Source: Verrucomicrobiota bacterium (GTDB taxonomy: Bacteria; Verrucomicrobiota; Verrucomicrobiia; Opitutales; Opitutaceae). From it: a stretch of 64,000 bases of DNA. The DNA is taken from NCBI GenBank assembly GCA_016222805.1, contig JACRQG010000024.1, positions 66,099-130,098 of the forward strand. Direction: 5' to 3'. Each line of letters begins with the position of its first letter. Position 1 is the stretch's first letter. Positions 55,055 through 62,381 of the stretch are shown here, piece after piece. A model generated the notes under the pieces. It made no database searches. It was given only the letters and a program-made list of their open reading frames with translations, and was not told where the DNA came from. Position numbers and translations under genes: made by a program.

Positions 55055-56602
55055 ATGAATCCTCCGAACTCCTCCTTCCTCTCTCGAACGTTCGCTTCCG
55101 TGTTGCTGGCCCTGGCCGGTGCGACCGGAGCCACCGCTGCCGCTCCGGCTCCCGCCCCTGGCGGCGCGCCGGGCCTTCGCTCGCTGAGCCTGGACGAATG
55201 CCTGACCGAGGCGCTCCAGAATAACCGTCGCCGGCCGGCCTCCCGCTTCGCCGTCGCCGCCGCCGAAGCCCAGCACCGCCAGGCGCTCTCCTCGTACTGG
55301 CCGCAGGTGGCCCTGCAGGGCGGCTACCAGCGGATGGACAACTCCCCCAACTTCGTCTTTCCCGCCTCGTTCATGGGCGTCCCCGGGCAGACGGTGACGA
55401 CGCCACCGAGCACCGCGATTCTCACGCTTCCCGCCGGGGTGGTGGGACCCGTGGCGGTGCAGATGCCGGTGGCGGTGCCGGGGCAGACGATCACGACGCA
55501 GCCCCAGATCTTCCCGGTTCCGGAGCAGGATGTGAAGCTGCTGGGGCCGGACCTGTGGTCGGGCAAGATCGACGTCAAGTGGCTCGTTTTTGACGGCGGC
55601 ATGCGCCGCGGCCTGCGGCAGCAGACGGAGAGCCTGGTGGCGGCGATGAAGCAGGAGGAGCGGCGGACCGATCTGGAAATCGCGGACAGCGTGCGGCGGA
55701 TGTACTATGGCTCGGTCCTCGCGCGGCAGGTGCGCCAGGTCGGGCAGGACACCCTTGCGCGCATGGAGGCCACGCTGAACCTCACCGAGACCATGTACAA
55801 GGAGGGCGGCGGCAAGGTGAAGAAGACCGACTGGCTCGACAACAAGGTCATGGTCGAGTCGATCCGCGCCATGGTCGTGATGCTGGAGAAAAACGAGGCC
55901 ATGGCCCAGGCCGCCCTCGCGAACTCCATCGGCCGGTCGTGGACCGAGAGCATCGCCCCCAGCGCCACCGAGATTCCCTTCTCCGACGCCGGCGGGAATC
56001 TGGCCGATCTGGTGGGCACGGCCTACCGCTTCAATCCGGACTGGAACAAGCTCGAGGCCGGCATCCGCGCCGCGGAGGGGGCCGTCCTGACCGCCCGCAG
56101 CGGTTACCTGCCCAAGGTCGCCGTCACCGGCGAGCTGCACCGGCGGTGGAACGACTACGACGCCGGCCTCGCCACCAAGCGCAACCTCGAAGGATGGACG
56201 CTCGGAGTCGGCTTCGAGATGCCTCTCTTCGACGGAAACCTCACCCGCTCGAAGGTGGCGGAGATGCGCGCGCGGCTCGGCCAGCTCAAGGAGCAGGGTT
56301 TTCTCCTGAAGGAAGGCCTTGGCCTGATGATCAAGGATCACTTCCTCGGACTGATTGCGGCCCGCAAGGCGCACCAGGCCACCCTCGACGCGATGAAAGC
56401 CGCCGAAGAGAATCGCGATCTCAACACCCGCGCGTATCAGAATGAGCTCGTCGAAACCGAGAAGGTCATCCGCGCGCAGCTGATGGAGGCCCTGATGTCC
56501 GCCCAGCACTACAAGGCCCGCTACGATCATCTTGCCCTGCAATCCCAGCTCAGCCTGGCGGTCGGCACCGAAGTCGTCCGGCAGCTGCAACAGGGTCCGT
56601 GA
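55055..56602 (+). CDS. TolC-family outer-membrane efflux protein
   Basis: 515 residues, trimeric outer-membrane channel family. The start is the ATG of MNPPNSSFLSRTFASVLLAL, which gives the best signal peptide; an ATG 30 bp upstream is possible. Repeat halves are recognisable: LRSLSLDECLTEALQNNR and LPKVAVTGELHRRWNDYDAG, each followed by coiled-coil-forming segments (MKQEERRTDLEIADSVRRMY; RDLNTRAYQNELVETEKVIR). A Pro/Thr/Val-rich loop (VTTPPSTAILTLPAGVVGPV) interrupts the first strand pair. No pump or adaptor is nearby. It leads a cluster of six PhnD-like proteins and a kinase, first gene after leader copy D. Confidence 0.85.
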   Translation: MNPPNSSFLSRTFASVLLALAGATGATAAAPAPAPGGAPGLRSLSLDECLTEALQNNRRRPASRFAVAAAEAQHRQALSSYWPQVALQGGYQRMDNSPNFVFPASFMGVPGQTVTTPPSTAILTLPAGVVGPVAVQMPVAVPGQTITTQPQIFPVPEQDVKLLGPDLWSGKIDVKWLVFDGGMRRGLRQQTESLVAAMKQEERRTDLEIADSVRRMYYGSVLARQVRQVGQDTLARMEATLNLTETMYKEGGGKVKKTDWLDNKVMVESIRAMVVMLEKNEAMAQAALANSIGRSWTESIAPSATEIPFSDAGGNLADLVGTAYRFNPDWNKLEAGIRAAEGAVLTARSGYLPKVAVTGELHRRWNDYDAGLATKRNLEGWTLGVGFEMPLFDGNLTRSKVAEMRARLGQLKEQGFLLKEGLGLMIKDHFLGLIAARKAHQATLDAMKAAEENRDLNTRAYQNELVETEKVIRAQLMEALMSAQHYKARYDHLALQSQLSLAVGTEVVRQLQQGP

Positions 56603-56629
56603 GGCGCGGGAGAGCCGCGCCCAAGCCGC

Positions 56630-57628
56630 TTGCCCGTCATCCACCATTCCCGTTTCCGTTTCCGCCGCGGCGCCTGCGCCGCGGCGCTTTGCGTGCTGGG
56701 CTGGGCGGTTCCCCGGGTGAACGGGGCGGGGGATGCTCCGGTGGCAACCGGCGAGAAGCTGCGCCTCGGCTTCACCTACGCGATGTTCGCGGGCGTGAAC
56801 GAGAACGATGCCAAGGCCTCGATCAAGGCTCTGGCGGCGACAGTGGCCCGCGAGCGGGGCATCCCGGCGGATCCGGAACCCCTGCTGTTCCACGGTGCCG
56901 GGGAGGTAGTGGACGCCGTGCGGGCGCGGCGCGTTGACGCGGTCAGTCTCACGCTCGGAGAGTACCAGGCGGCGGCCGGGCAGGCGGAGTTCGATCGTTT
57001 CCTTTGCGCCGTGTACCGGGACGACCCGACCGAGCAGTACGTCCTGCTGATGCACCGAAAGAAACCCCAGCCGACGCTGACCGGCCTGAAGGGGGGACGG
57101 ATTGCGATTTTCCGGAATCCCCGGATGAGCCTGGGCCGGGTGTGGCTGGAAGTGGAACTGGCCCGCGCGGGTTTGGCGGAGGCCGAGGTTCATTTCGCCC
57201 GGGTGACGGAGAACCCGAAGCTGTCGCGCGTGGTGCTCGACGTCTTCTTTGGACAGTCGGACGCCTGCCTGATTACGCGGCGCGGGCTGGCGACCATGGT
57301 GGAGCTGAATCCGCAGGTGGGACGGGACCTCGTTGCCGTGCTCACCTCGTCCGGCGTGGTGCCGGCCCTGTTTGCCTTCCGGTCGGGCTTCTCCGCCACG
57401 CTGAAGGAGAAGTCGCTCCAGGAGTTCAGCGTGGTGCACACGTCGACGGCGGGCCAGCAGGCGCTGGTGATTTTCCAGGCGGAGCGGGTGGCGCCGTTCC
57501 CGGTGTCGGTGCTGGAGCCGGGCCTGGGCCTGCTGGCGGATTACGCGCGGCTCCGTCCCGCTGGATATTCGGCGTACCTGACGGCCGTGCGCCGCGCCAA
57601 GCCGATCGAGGAGGGCCGCTTGCCATGA
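56630..57628 (+). CDS. PhnD-like periplasmic binding protein, array member 1
   Basis: 332 residues, from TTG; no ATG precedes the signal segment (RFRRGACAAALCVLGWAVPR). PhnD-type fold: LRLGFTYAMFAGVNENDAKA, then LFHGAGEVVDAVRARRVDAV, YVLLMHRKKPQPTLTGLKGG and ATMVELNPQVGRDLVAVLTS. The family binds phosphonates or phosphate-like ligands in ABC systems, but no permease or ATPase is present. It is among the more divergent of six tandem paralogues and follows the TolC-like gene by 27 bp. Its stop overlaps the next ATG (ATGA). Likely a sensory ligand-binder for the kinase at the end of the array, by inference. Confidence 0.82.
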   Translation: MPVIHHSRFRFRRGACAAALCVLGWAVPRVNGAGDAPVATGEKLRLGFTYAMFAGVNENDAKASIKALAATVARERGIPADPEPLLFHGAGEVVDAVRARRVDAVSLTLGEYQAAAGQAEFDRFLCAVYRDDPTEQYVLLMHRKKPQPTLTGLKGGRIAIFRNPRMSLGRVWLEVELARAGLAEAEVHFARVTENPKLSRVVLDVFFGQSDACLITRRGLATMVELNPQVGRDLVAVLTSSGVVPALFAFRSGFSATLKEKSLQEFSVVHTSTAGQQALVIFQAERVAPFPVSVLEPGLGLLADYARLRPAGYSAYLTAVRRAKPIEEGRLP

Positions 57629-58566
57629 GATTCCGGTCCATGGGGGTGCGCGGGTGGGCGACGATGGCGCTGGCGGCGCTGGTGGCGGCGCCTGCCGCGG
57701 CCGCCGATGGCGGCCGGGCCGAGCCGGTTCCGTTCCGGGTCGGTTTCTCCCGCGCGCTCTTTGCGGACCTGAACCCGAACGACGCGCAGGCGGCGATGAA
57801 GGTCTGGGGTCAAACCGTCGCGCAGGAACGCCGGGTGGCGATTTCCCCGCAGCCGCGGATCATCGACACGGTCGAGACCCTGCGCCGCGAGTGGGGAGCG
57901 GGCCGACTCGACGCGGTGGCGCTCCCGCTGGACGAGTTCGGGCAGATCGGCGCCGACGGGCACATCGCGCATTCGTTCTTTGCCAGCGTGGGCGGGCAGG
58001 TGAGCGACGCGTATATCGTCGTGACCCACCGGGAGGGGCCCCGCGTCCGGCTGGCGGATCTCGCCGGGTGCGAGGTAAACGTTTTTCGCGGGCCGCGCAT
58101 GGCGCTCGGTGAGCCGTGGCTCGAACTCGAACTGGTCCGCCTCGGCCTGAGCCCGAGTTCGCGCCACTTCGGCGGGATTCAGCGGCCGACCAAGCTCTCC
58201 AAGGCCGTGCTGCCGGTGTTTTTCCGCCAGGCGGAGGCGGCGATCGTGGATCGCCGGGGTTTCGAGACCATGGTGGAACTCAATCCCCAGCTCGGCCGGC
58301 AGCTTCGCGTCATCGCGAGCTCACCTCCGTTGGTGTCGATGATCCTGGTCCTGCGCACAGGTTTCGATCCGACCGTGGCTCCGGAGGTGATTGCGAGCCT
58401 GCGGGATTTTCATCGCACCCAGGCGGGAAGGCAGGTGTTGACCCTGTTCCAGAGCGATCAGCTGGTGGACTGCGATCCCGAGTTGCTCAGGGCGTCGATC
58501 GCGCTGCTGGCCGAGTACCGGCGGCTGACGGTTCGAATCGAGGCGGGAGGTGGCGATGCACCGTGA
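57625..58566 (+). CDS. PhnD-like periplasmic binding protein, array member 2
   Basis: 313 residues from an ATG that overlaps the previous stop. Signal peptide ends AAPAAAA. Shared array motifs: LNPNDAQAAMKVW, YIVVTHREGPRVRLADLAG, KLSKAVLPVFFRQAEAAIV and FETMVELNPQLGRQLRVI. Members 2, 3 and 4 are closest to each other, consistent with recent tandem duplication. Pocket residues differ between members around the stretch after the THREG motif, so ligand specificity may vary. The next gene starts 11 bp before this stop. Confidence 0.83.
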   Translation: MRFRSMGVRGWATMALAALVAAPAAAADGGRAEPVPFRVGFSRALFADLNPNDAQAAMKVWGQTVAQERRVAISPQPRIIDTVETLRREWGAGRLDAVALPLDEFGQIGADGHIAHSFFASVGGQVSDAYIVVTHREGPRVRLADLAGCEVNVFRGPRMALGEPWLELELVRLGLSPSSRHFGGIQRPTKLSKAVLPVFFRQAEAAIVDRRGFETMVELNPQLGRQLRVIASSPPLVSMILVLRTGFDPTVAPEVIASLRDFHRTQAGRQVLTLFQSDQLVDCDPELLRASIALLAEYRRLTVRIEAGGGDAP

Positions 58567-59476
58567 CGGTTTAGTGCAATCGGCGTGCGCGGCCCTGGCT
58601 CTGCTGCTCGGGGGCGTCCCGGCGCTGACGGCGAGCGAGAAGGAGGACCCCCGACCTCCGTTCCGAGCGGTGCTGTCGATGCGATTCTTCCAGGAGGTGA
58701 ACCAGAACGACGCCCAGGCGGCGTTGAAGGTCTGGTTGCAGAACATCGCCTCGGAACGTGGCGTGGCGATGAACCCGTTCGGGAAAATCGTCGACGGAGC
58801 GCCGGCGATGCGGGAGGTGCTGCGGGATCGCGAAGCCGATCTTGTCGGCCTGGCGATCGACGAATTCGATGCGCTCCACTCCGCCTTTCGCTACACGCAC
58901 CTCTACGTGATTGTCGCGGGCGGCCGGGTGGAGGAAGACTACGTGCTGGTGACCCACCGGGAAGGCGGACGGGCCCGGCTCGCGGACCTCGAGGGAGCCT
59001 CCCTTCTGGTGTACAGCGGGCCGCAGATGGCGTTGGCGGAGCCGTGGCTCGATCTCGAACTCGTGCGCAACCACCTTCTACCGGGCCGGCAACACTTCCG
59101 TTCCCAGCAGATGCACAGCAAGCTGACGAAGGCGGTCTTGCCGGTCTTCTTCCGGCAGGCGGAGGCAGCCCTGGTCTCCCGGCGGGGCTTCGAGACCATG
59201 ATTGAGCTGAACCCGCAACTCGGCCGGCAGCTCCGGGTGATTGCCCAATCGCCCCCGGTCATCCCGATGGTAGTGGCGCTGGCCGCGGGGATGGATCCGA
59301 TCGTCCGGGCCCAGGTGGCGGCCAATGTGACGGAGATTCACAAGGCCCCCGGAGGCCGGCAGGTGTTGAACCTGCTGCAGGGGGAGCGACTCGAGGAAAT
59401 CACCGCCGCGCGTCTGGCGCCCTCGCTGGCGCTGCTGGCGGAGCATCGCAGGCTGCGCGCGACGCTGTCACCGTAG
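58556..59476 (+). CDS. PhnD-like periplasmic binding protein, array member 3
   Basis: 306 residues from the ATG at 58556, chosen over a GTG two codons earlier because GGGAGG lies about 6 bp upstream. The signal peptide ends GVPALTAS. Array motifs: VNQNDAQAALKVW, YVLVTHREGGRARLADLEGA, KLTKAVLPVFFRQAEAALVS and FETMIELNPQLGRQLRVIAQ. Its start lies within the previous gene's end, so translation is coupled. Its own stop (TAG) is followed after only a few bases by member 4 without a canonical start. Confidence 0.83.
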   Translation: MHRDGLVQSACAALALLLGGVPALTASEKEDPRPPFRAVLSMRFFQEVNQNDAQAALKVWLQNIASERGVAMNPFGKIVDGAPAMREVLRDREADLVGLAIDEFDALHSAFRYTHLYVIVAGGRVEEDYVLVTHREGGRARLADLEGASLLVYSGPQMALAEPWLDLELVRNHLLPGRQHFRSQQMHSKLTKAVLPVFFRQAEAALVSRRGFETMIELNPQLGRQLRVIAQSPPVIPMVVALAAGMDPIVRAQVAANVTEIHKAPGGRQVLNLLQGERLEEITAARLAPSLALLAEHRRLRATLSP

Positions 59477-59519
59477 CCGCCTGCTCCGGGCGGGCCTGGC
59501 CGCCGGCTTCCTGCCCTGG

Positions 59520-60386
59520 ATGCTGCCGGGCCAGGGCGGCGCTGCGGAAAGCACCGCCGTGCGGGTCGTGATTTCGCGCAGCCTTTTCCAGGACGTCAGC
59601 CTGAACGATGCCCAGGCGGCGATCAAGGTGTGGGGGCGCACCGTGGCGGCTGCCCGCGGAGTGCCGGTGGATCCCGTCACCCGAGTCGTCGAGGGCGTAT
59701 CCGCGCTGCAGGAGGCGTTGCAGGCCCGCCAGGCGGACCTGATTGGCCTGCTCACCGACGAATACGAACGCCTGCCGGATCGGTCCCACCTCACTCACCT
59801 GTTCGTGTCCGCGGCCAGCGATCACGTGGAAGAAACCTATGTGGTGGTGACCCGCCTCGACGGCCACCGCTCGCGTCTGGCGGATCTCGCCCAAGGGTCC
59901 CTGGCGATCTTCGGGACTCCGCGCATGGGGCTCGCCGAGCCGTGGCTCGATCTCGAACTGGCTCGACAAGGGAGCCCGGCCGTACGCCGCCATTTCGGCG
60001 AGGTGCACAGCCAGGCCAAGCTCACCAAGGCCCTGCTGCCGGTGTATTTCAGCCAGGTTGATGCCGCTCTCGTGACGCAGCGCGGGTTCGACACCATGGC
60101 CGAACTCAACCCCCAGGTGGGACGGCAACTGCGGGTCATCGCCCGTTCGCCGGCGTACATCCCGATGTTGTTTGCGATCGTAAAGGGCATGGATCCGGGC
60201 CTGCAGGATTCGATTGTCACCAACATGCGGGACATCCACCTCCTGCCGACCGGGCGGCAGCTCCTCAATCTGTTCCAGGGGGAGCGTCTCCACGAGATCA
60301 CCGCGGGAGAACTCACGTCCTCCCTCGCCCTGCTGGCGGAGCACCGCCGGATGGGTCCGGCGCCCACGGGAGGCCAGCCGCACTGA
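59520..60386 (+). CDS. PhnD-like periplasmic binding protein, array member 4 (start uncertain)
   Basis: 288 residues from the first ATG, but that Met lies inside what should be the signal peptide. The frame upstream reads RLLRAGLAAGFLPWMLPGQG from a CTG at 59481, four bases after the preceding TAG, and no ATG, GTG or TTG occurs before the next stop upstream. Either CTG serves as start by reinitiation, or the protein lost its signal. The body is intact: VSLNDAQAAIKVW, YVVVTRLDGHRSRLADLAQG, KLTKALLPVYFSQVDAALVT and FDTMAELNPQVGRQLRVI. Function as for the other array members. Confidence 0.8.
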   Translation: MLPGQGGAAESTAVRVVISRSLFQDVSLNDAQAAIKVWGRTVAAARGVPVDPVTRVVEGVSALQEALQARQADLIGLLTDEYERLPDRSHLTHLFVSAASDHVEETYVVVTRLDGHRSRLADLAQGSLAIFGTPRMGLAEPWLDLELARQGSPAVRRHFGEVHSQAKLTKALLPVYFSQVDAALVTQRGFDTMAELNPQVGRQLRVIARSPAYIPMLFAIVKGMDPGLQDSIVTNMRDIHLLPTGRQLLNLFQGERLHEITAGELTSSLALLAEHRRMGPAPTGGQPH

Positions 60387-60387
60387 C

Positions 60388-61392
60388 ATGAGCACCCCGG
60401 GCAATTTCCCTGGTTGGCGCGTCGACCGGAGCGGCTGGCGCGGGGTGTTGCTGGCCGCGGCCCTGGTGGCGGGCGGCGGGGCGGCCGAAGCCCCGACACC
60501 AGCGGGGGCATCGACGCCCCCCAGCCGGCCGCTGCGGCTCGGGTTCTCCCGGCGCGTGCTCGATGCCGAGGTGAACATCAACGCCGGCCTGGCGGCCATC
60601 CGCCTGCACGCCGATATCATCAGCCGGGCGGACAATCTGCCGATCGACATCAACCGCACCTTGTTCGAGAGCATCGAGGCGATCCGCGAGGCGCTGCGCC
60701 AGGAGGAGGTCGACGTGCTCGCCCTTCTCACCGACGAGTATGTGTCCCTGCCGCCGAACCTGTTCACCGGCCCGCTGCTGGCGGCGGTCCTGGAGGGGCG
60801 GACGGAGGATGAGTACGTGTTAATCACGCACCGGAAGCACGAAGTGAACCGACTCGCGGACCTGCGGGGCCGTGACGTGGTGGTGTATCACAATGCGCGG
60901 TCGGCCCTCAGCCAGGCCTGGCTGGATGTCCTCACCTTGAAGGCGGAGCTCGGCGCGGCAGCCCAGGCCTTCCGGACGCTGACCGTGGTGGGCAAACCTT
61001 CACAGGCTGTCCTGCCGGTGTTTTTCGGCCGCCAGCACGCCGCCGTGGTCACGGCGCAGAGCCTGCGGATCATCCAGGAACTCAACCCGCAGGTCGGCCG
61101 GGAGATTCGCATCCTCGAGACTTCGCGACCATACCTTCCCTCCGTCCTTTGCTTCCGGGCCGGGGGACCGCCAGCGGATTACGATCGCCTCGCGCGGACG
61201 GTCATGACCATGCACACGTCCACCTCCGGCCGCCAGGTGACCACGATCTTCAAGTCCGAGAAGTTTGTCATCGTGCCACCCGAGACCCTGCAACCCGCCC
61301 GGGAACTGCTGGCCGAGCGCCAGGCGTTGATGGCGAAGGTCCGGGCTTCCGGTGCCACGGCGGCCCCCGAAGGAGGGCGCCCCCAGCCATGA
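60388..61392 (+). CDS. PhnD-like periplasmic binding protein, array member 5
   Basis: 334 residues from the ATG giving MSTPGNFPGWRVDRSGWRGV; the open frame extends 58 codons into the previous gene as a shadow. The signal segment is VLLAAALVAGGGAA. This is a diverged member: VNINAGLAAIRLHADIISRA replaces the NDAQAA motif, but VLPVFFGRQHAAVVTAQSL and QELNPQVGREIRILE are kept. It starts 1 bp after the member 4 stop and overlaps the member 6 start (ATGA). Confidence 0.82.
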   Translation: MSTPGNFPGWRVDRSGWRGVLLAAALVAGGGAAEAPTPAGASTPPSRPLRLGFSRRVLDAEVNINAGLAAIRLHADIISRADNLPIDINRTLFESIEAIREALRQEEVDVLALLTDEYVSLPPNLFTGPLLAAVLEGRTEDEYVLITHRKHEVNRLADLRGRDVVVYHNARSALSQAWLDVLTLKAELGAAAQAFRTLTVVGKPSQAVLPVFFGRQHAAVVTAQSLRIIQELNPQVGREIRILETSRPYLPSVLCFRAGGPPADYDRLARTVMTMHTSTSGRQVTTIFKSEKFVIVPPETLQPARELLAERQALMAKVRASGATAAPEGGRPQP

Positions 61393-62381
61393 TCACCGTG
61401 GTGGAATTCTGGATTCGCGGTGGTGACCGCCGCGGCCGGCGTCGAACGGCGGTGGCCATCGCCTGCGCGCTGGTGGGCGGCTTCGGGCTGGCGGGTGGGG
61501 GACGTGCCCAGGCCGCCGAGGCGGGCGACGCCGCCGCGCCGGCGGTGCGTTTTGGGTTCTTCCGGGCGATGTTCCGGGATGTGAACGAAAACGACATCCG
61601 GGCATCGCTGAAGGCGTACGCCCGGGCGGTGGCGCTCGATCGCGCGATTCGCGCGGACCCGGATCCGATGCTGTTCGACGGGGCCGACGACGCTGCCGCG
61701 GCGCTTCGCGCGGGCGGGGTGGACCTGATCTCGGGCAGCACGCCAGATGTCCTCCGCCTTCCCGAAGGCCTGCTCACCGGACCCTATCTCCTGTCGCTTT
61801 CGGGCGACGCCGTCGGAACCGAGTATCAGCTGCTCGTCCGTCGGGAAGCGAAGCACATGCGCGTCGCGGACTTGAGAGGCCGGTCCTTGGTGCTGGTGAA
61901 CAGCTCGTCGTTTTCCCTGGCCGTTCCGTGGCTGGAACTGCTGGTCTCCCGCGAAGCGCAGGCGGATCCCGGCGCCTTTTTCGGCAGCGTCAAGGTGGTC
62001 AACAAGGCCTCGCTGGCCGCGTTGCCGGTGTTCTTCCAGCAGGTGGACGCCTGCGTGGTCACCCGGGCGGGCTTCGCCGTGCTGGCGGAACTTAACCCGC
62101 AACTGGCGCGGGCGCTGAGGCCGATCGCGACCTCGCCTCGCGTGGTGCCCATCCTCTCGTGTTTCCGCGCCGGCTACGATCCCGCGGTGAAACAGCGGAT
62201 CGCCGCCTCGATGGCGACCCTGCAGGATACCGCCGCCGGACGGCAGTTGCTGACGATTTTCCAGTCGGGGCCCATCGCCCCGCAGGATGAAGACGCGCTC
62301 GTCACCACCCGACGGTTGTTTTCCGACCACGCCGGCCTGCGCGCCACCGGCGCCGGTTCCCTTTTGACCCCTGCTCCATGA
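61389..62381 (+). CDS. PhnD-like periplasmic binding protein, array member 6
   Basis: 330 residues; the start is the ATG overlapping the previous stop. A twin-arginine-like N-terminus (RRGRRRTAVAIACALVGGF) is probably an ordinary Sec signal with an arginine-rich head. Motifs: VNENDIRASLKAYARAVALD, RVADLRGRSLVLVNSSSFSL, LAALPVFFQQVDACVVTRAG and LAELNPQLARALRPI. Like member 1 it has VNEND. Its stop overlaps the kinase start (ATGA), tying the array to that kinase. Confidence 0.82.
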   Translation: MITVVEFWIRGGDRRGRRRTAVAIACALVGGFGLAGGGRAQAAEAGDAAAPAVRFGFFRAMFRDVNENDIRASLKAYARAVALDRAIRADPDPMLFDGADDAAAALRAGGVDLISGSTPDVLRLPEGLLTGPYLLSLSGDAVGTEYQLLVRREAKHMRVADLRGRSLVLVNSSSFSLAVPWLELLVSREAQADPGAFFGSVKVVNKASLAALPVFFQQVDACVVTRAGFAVLAELNPQLARALRPIATSPRVVPILSCFRAGYDPAVKQRIAASMATLQDTAAGRQLLTIFQSGPIAPQDEDALVTTRRLFSDHAGLRATGAGSLLTPAP

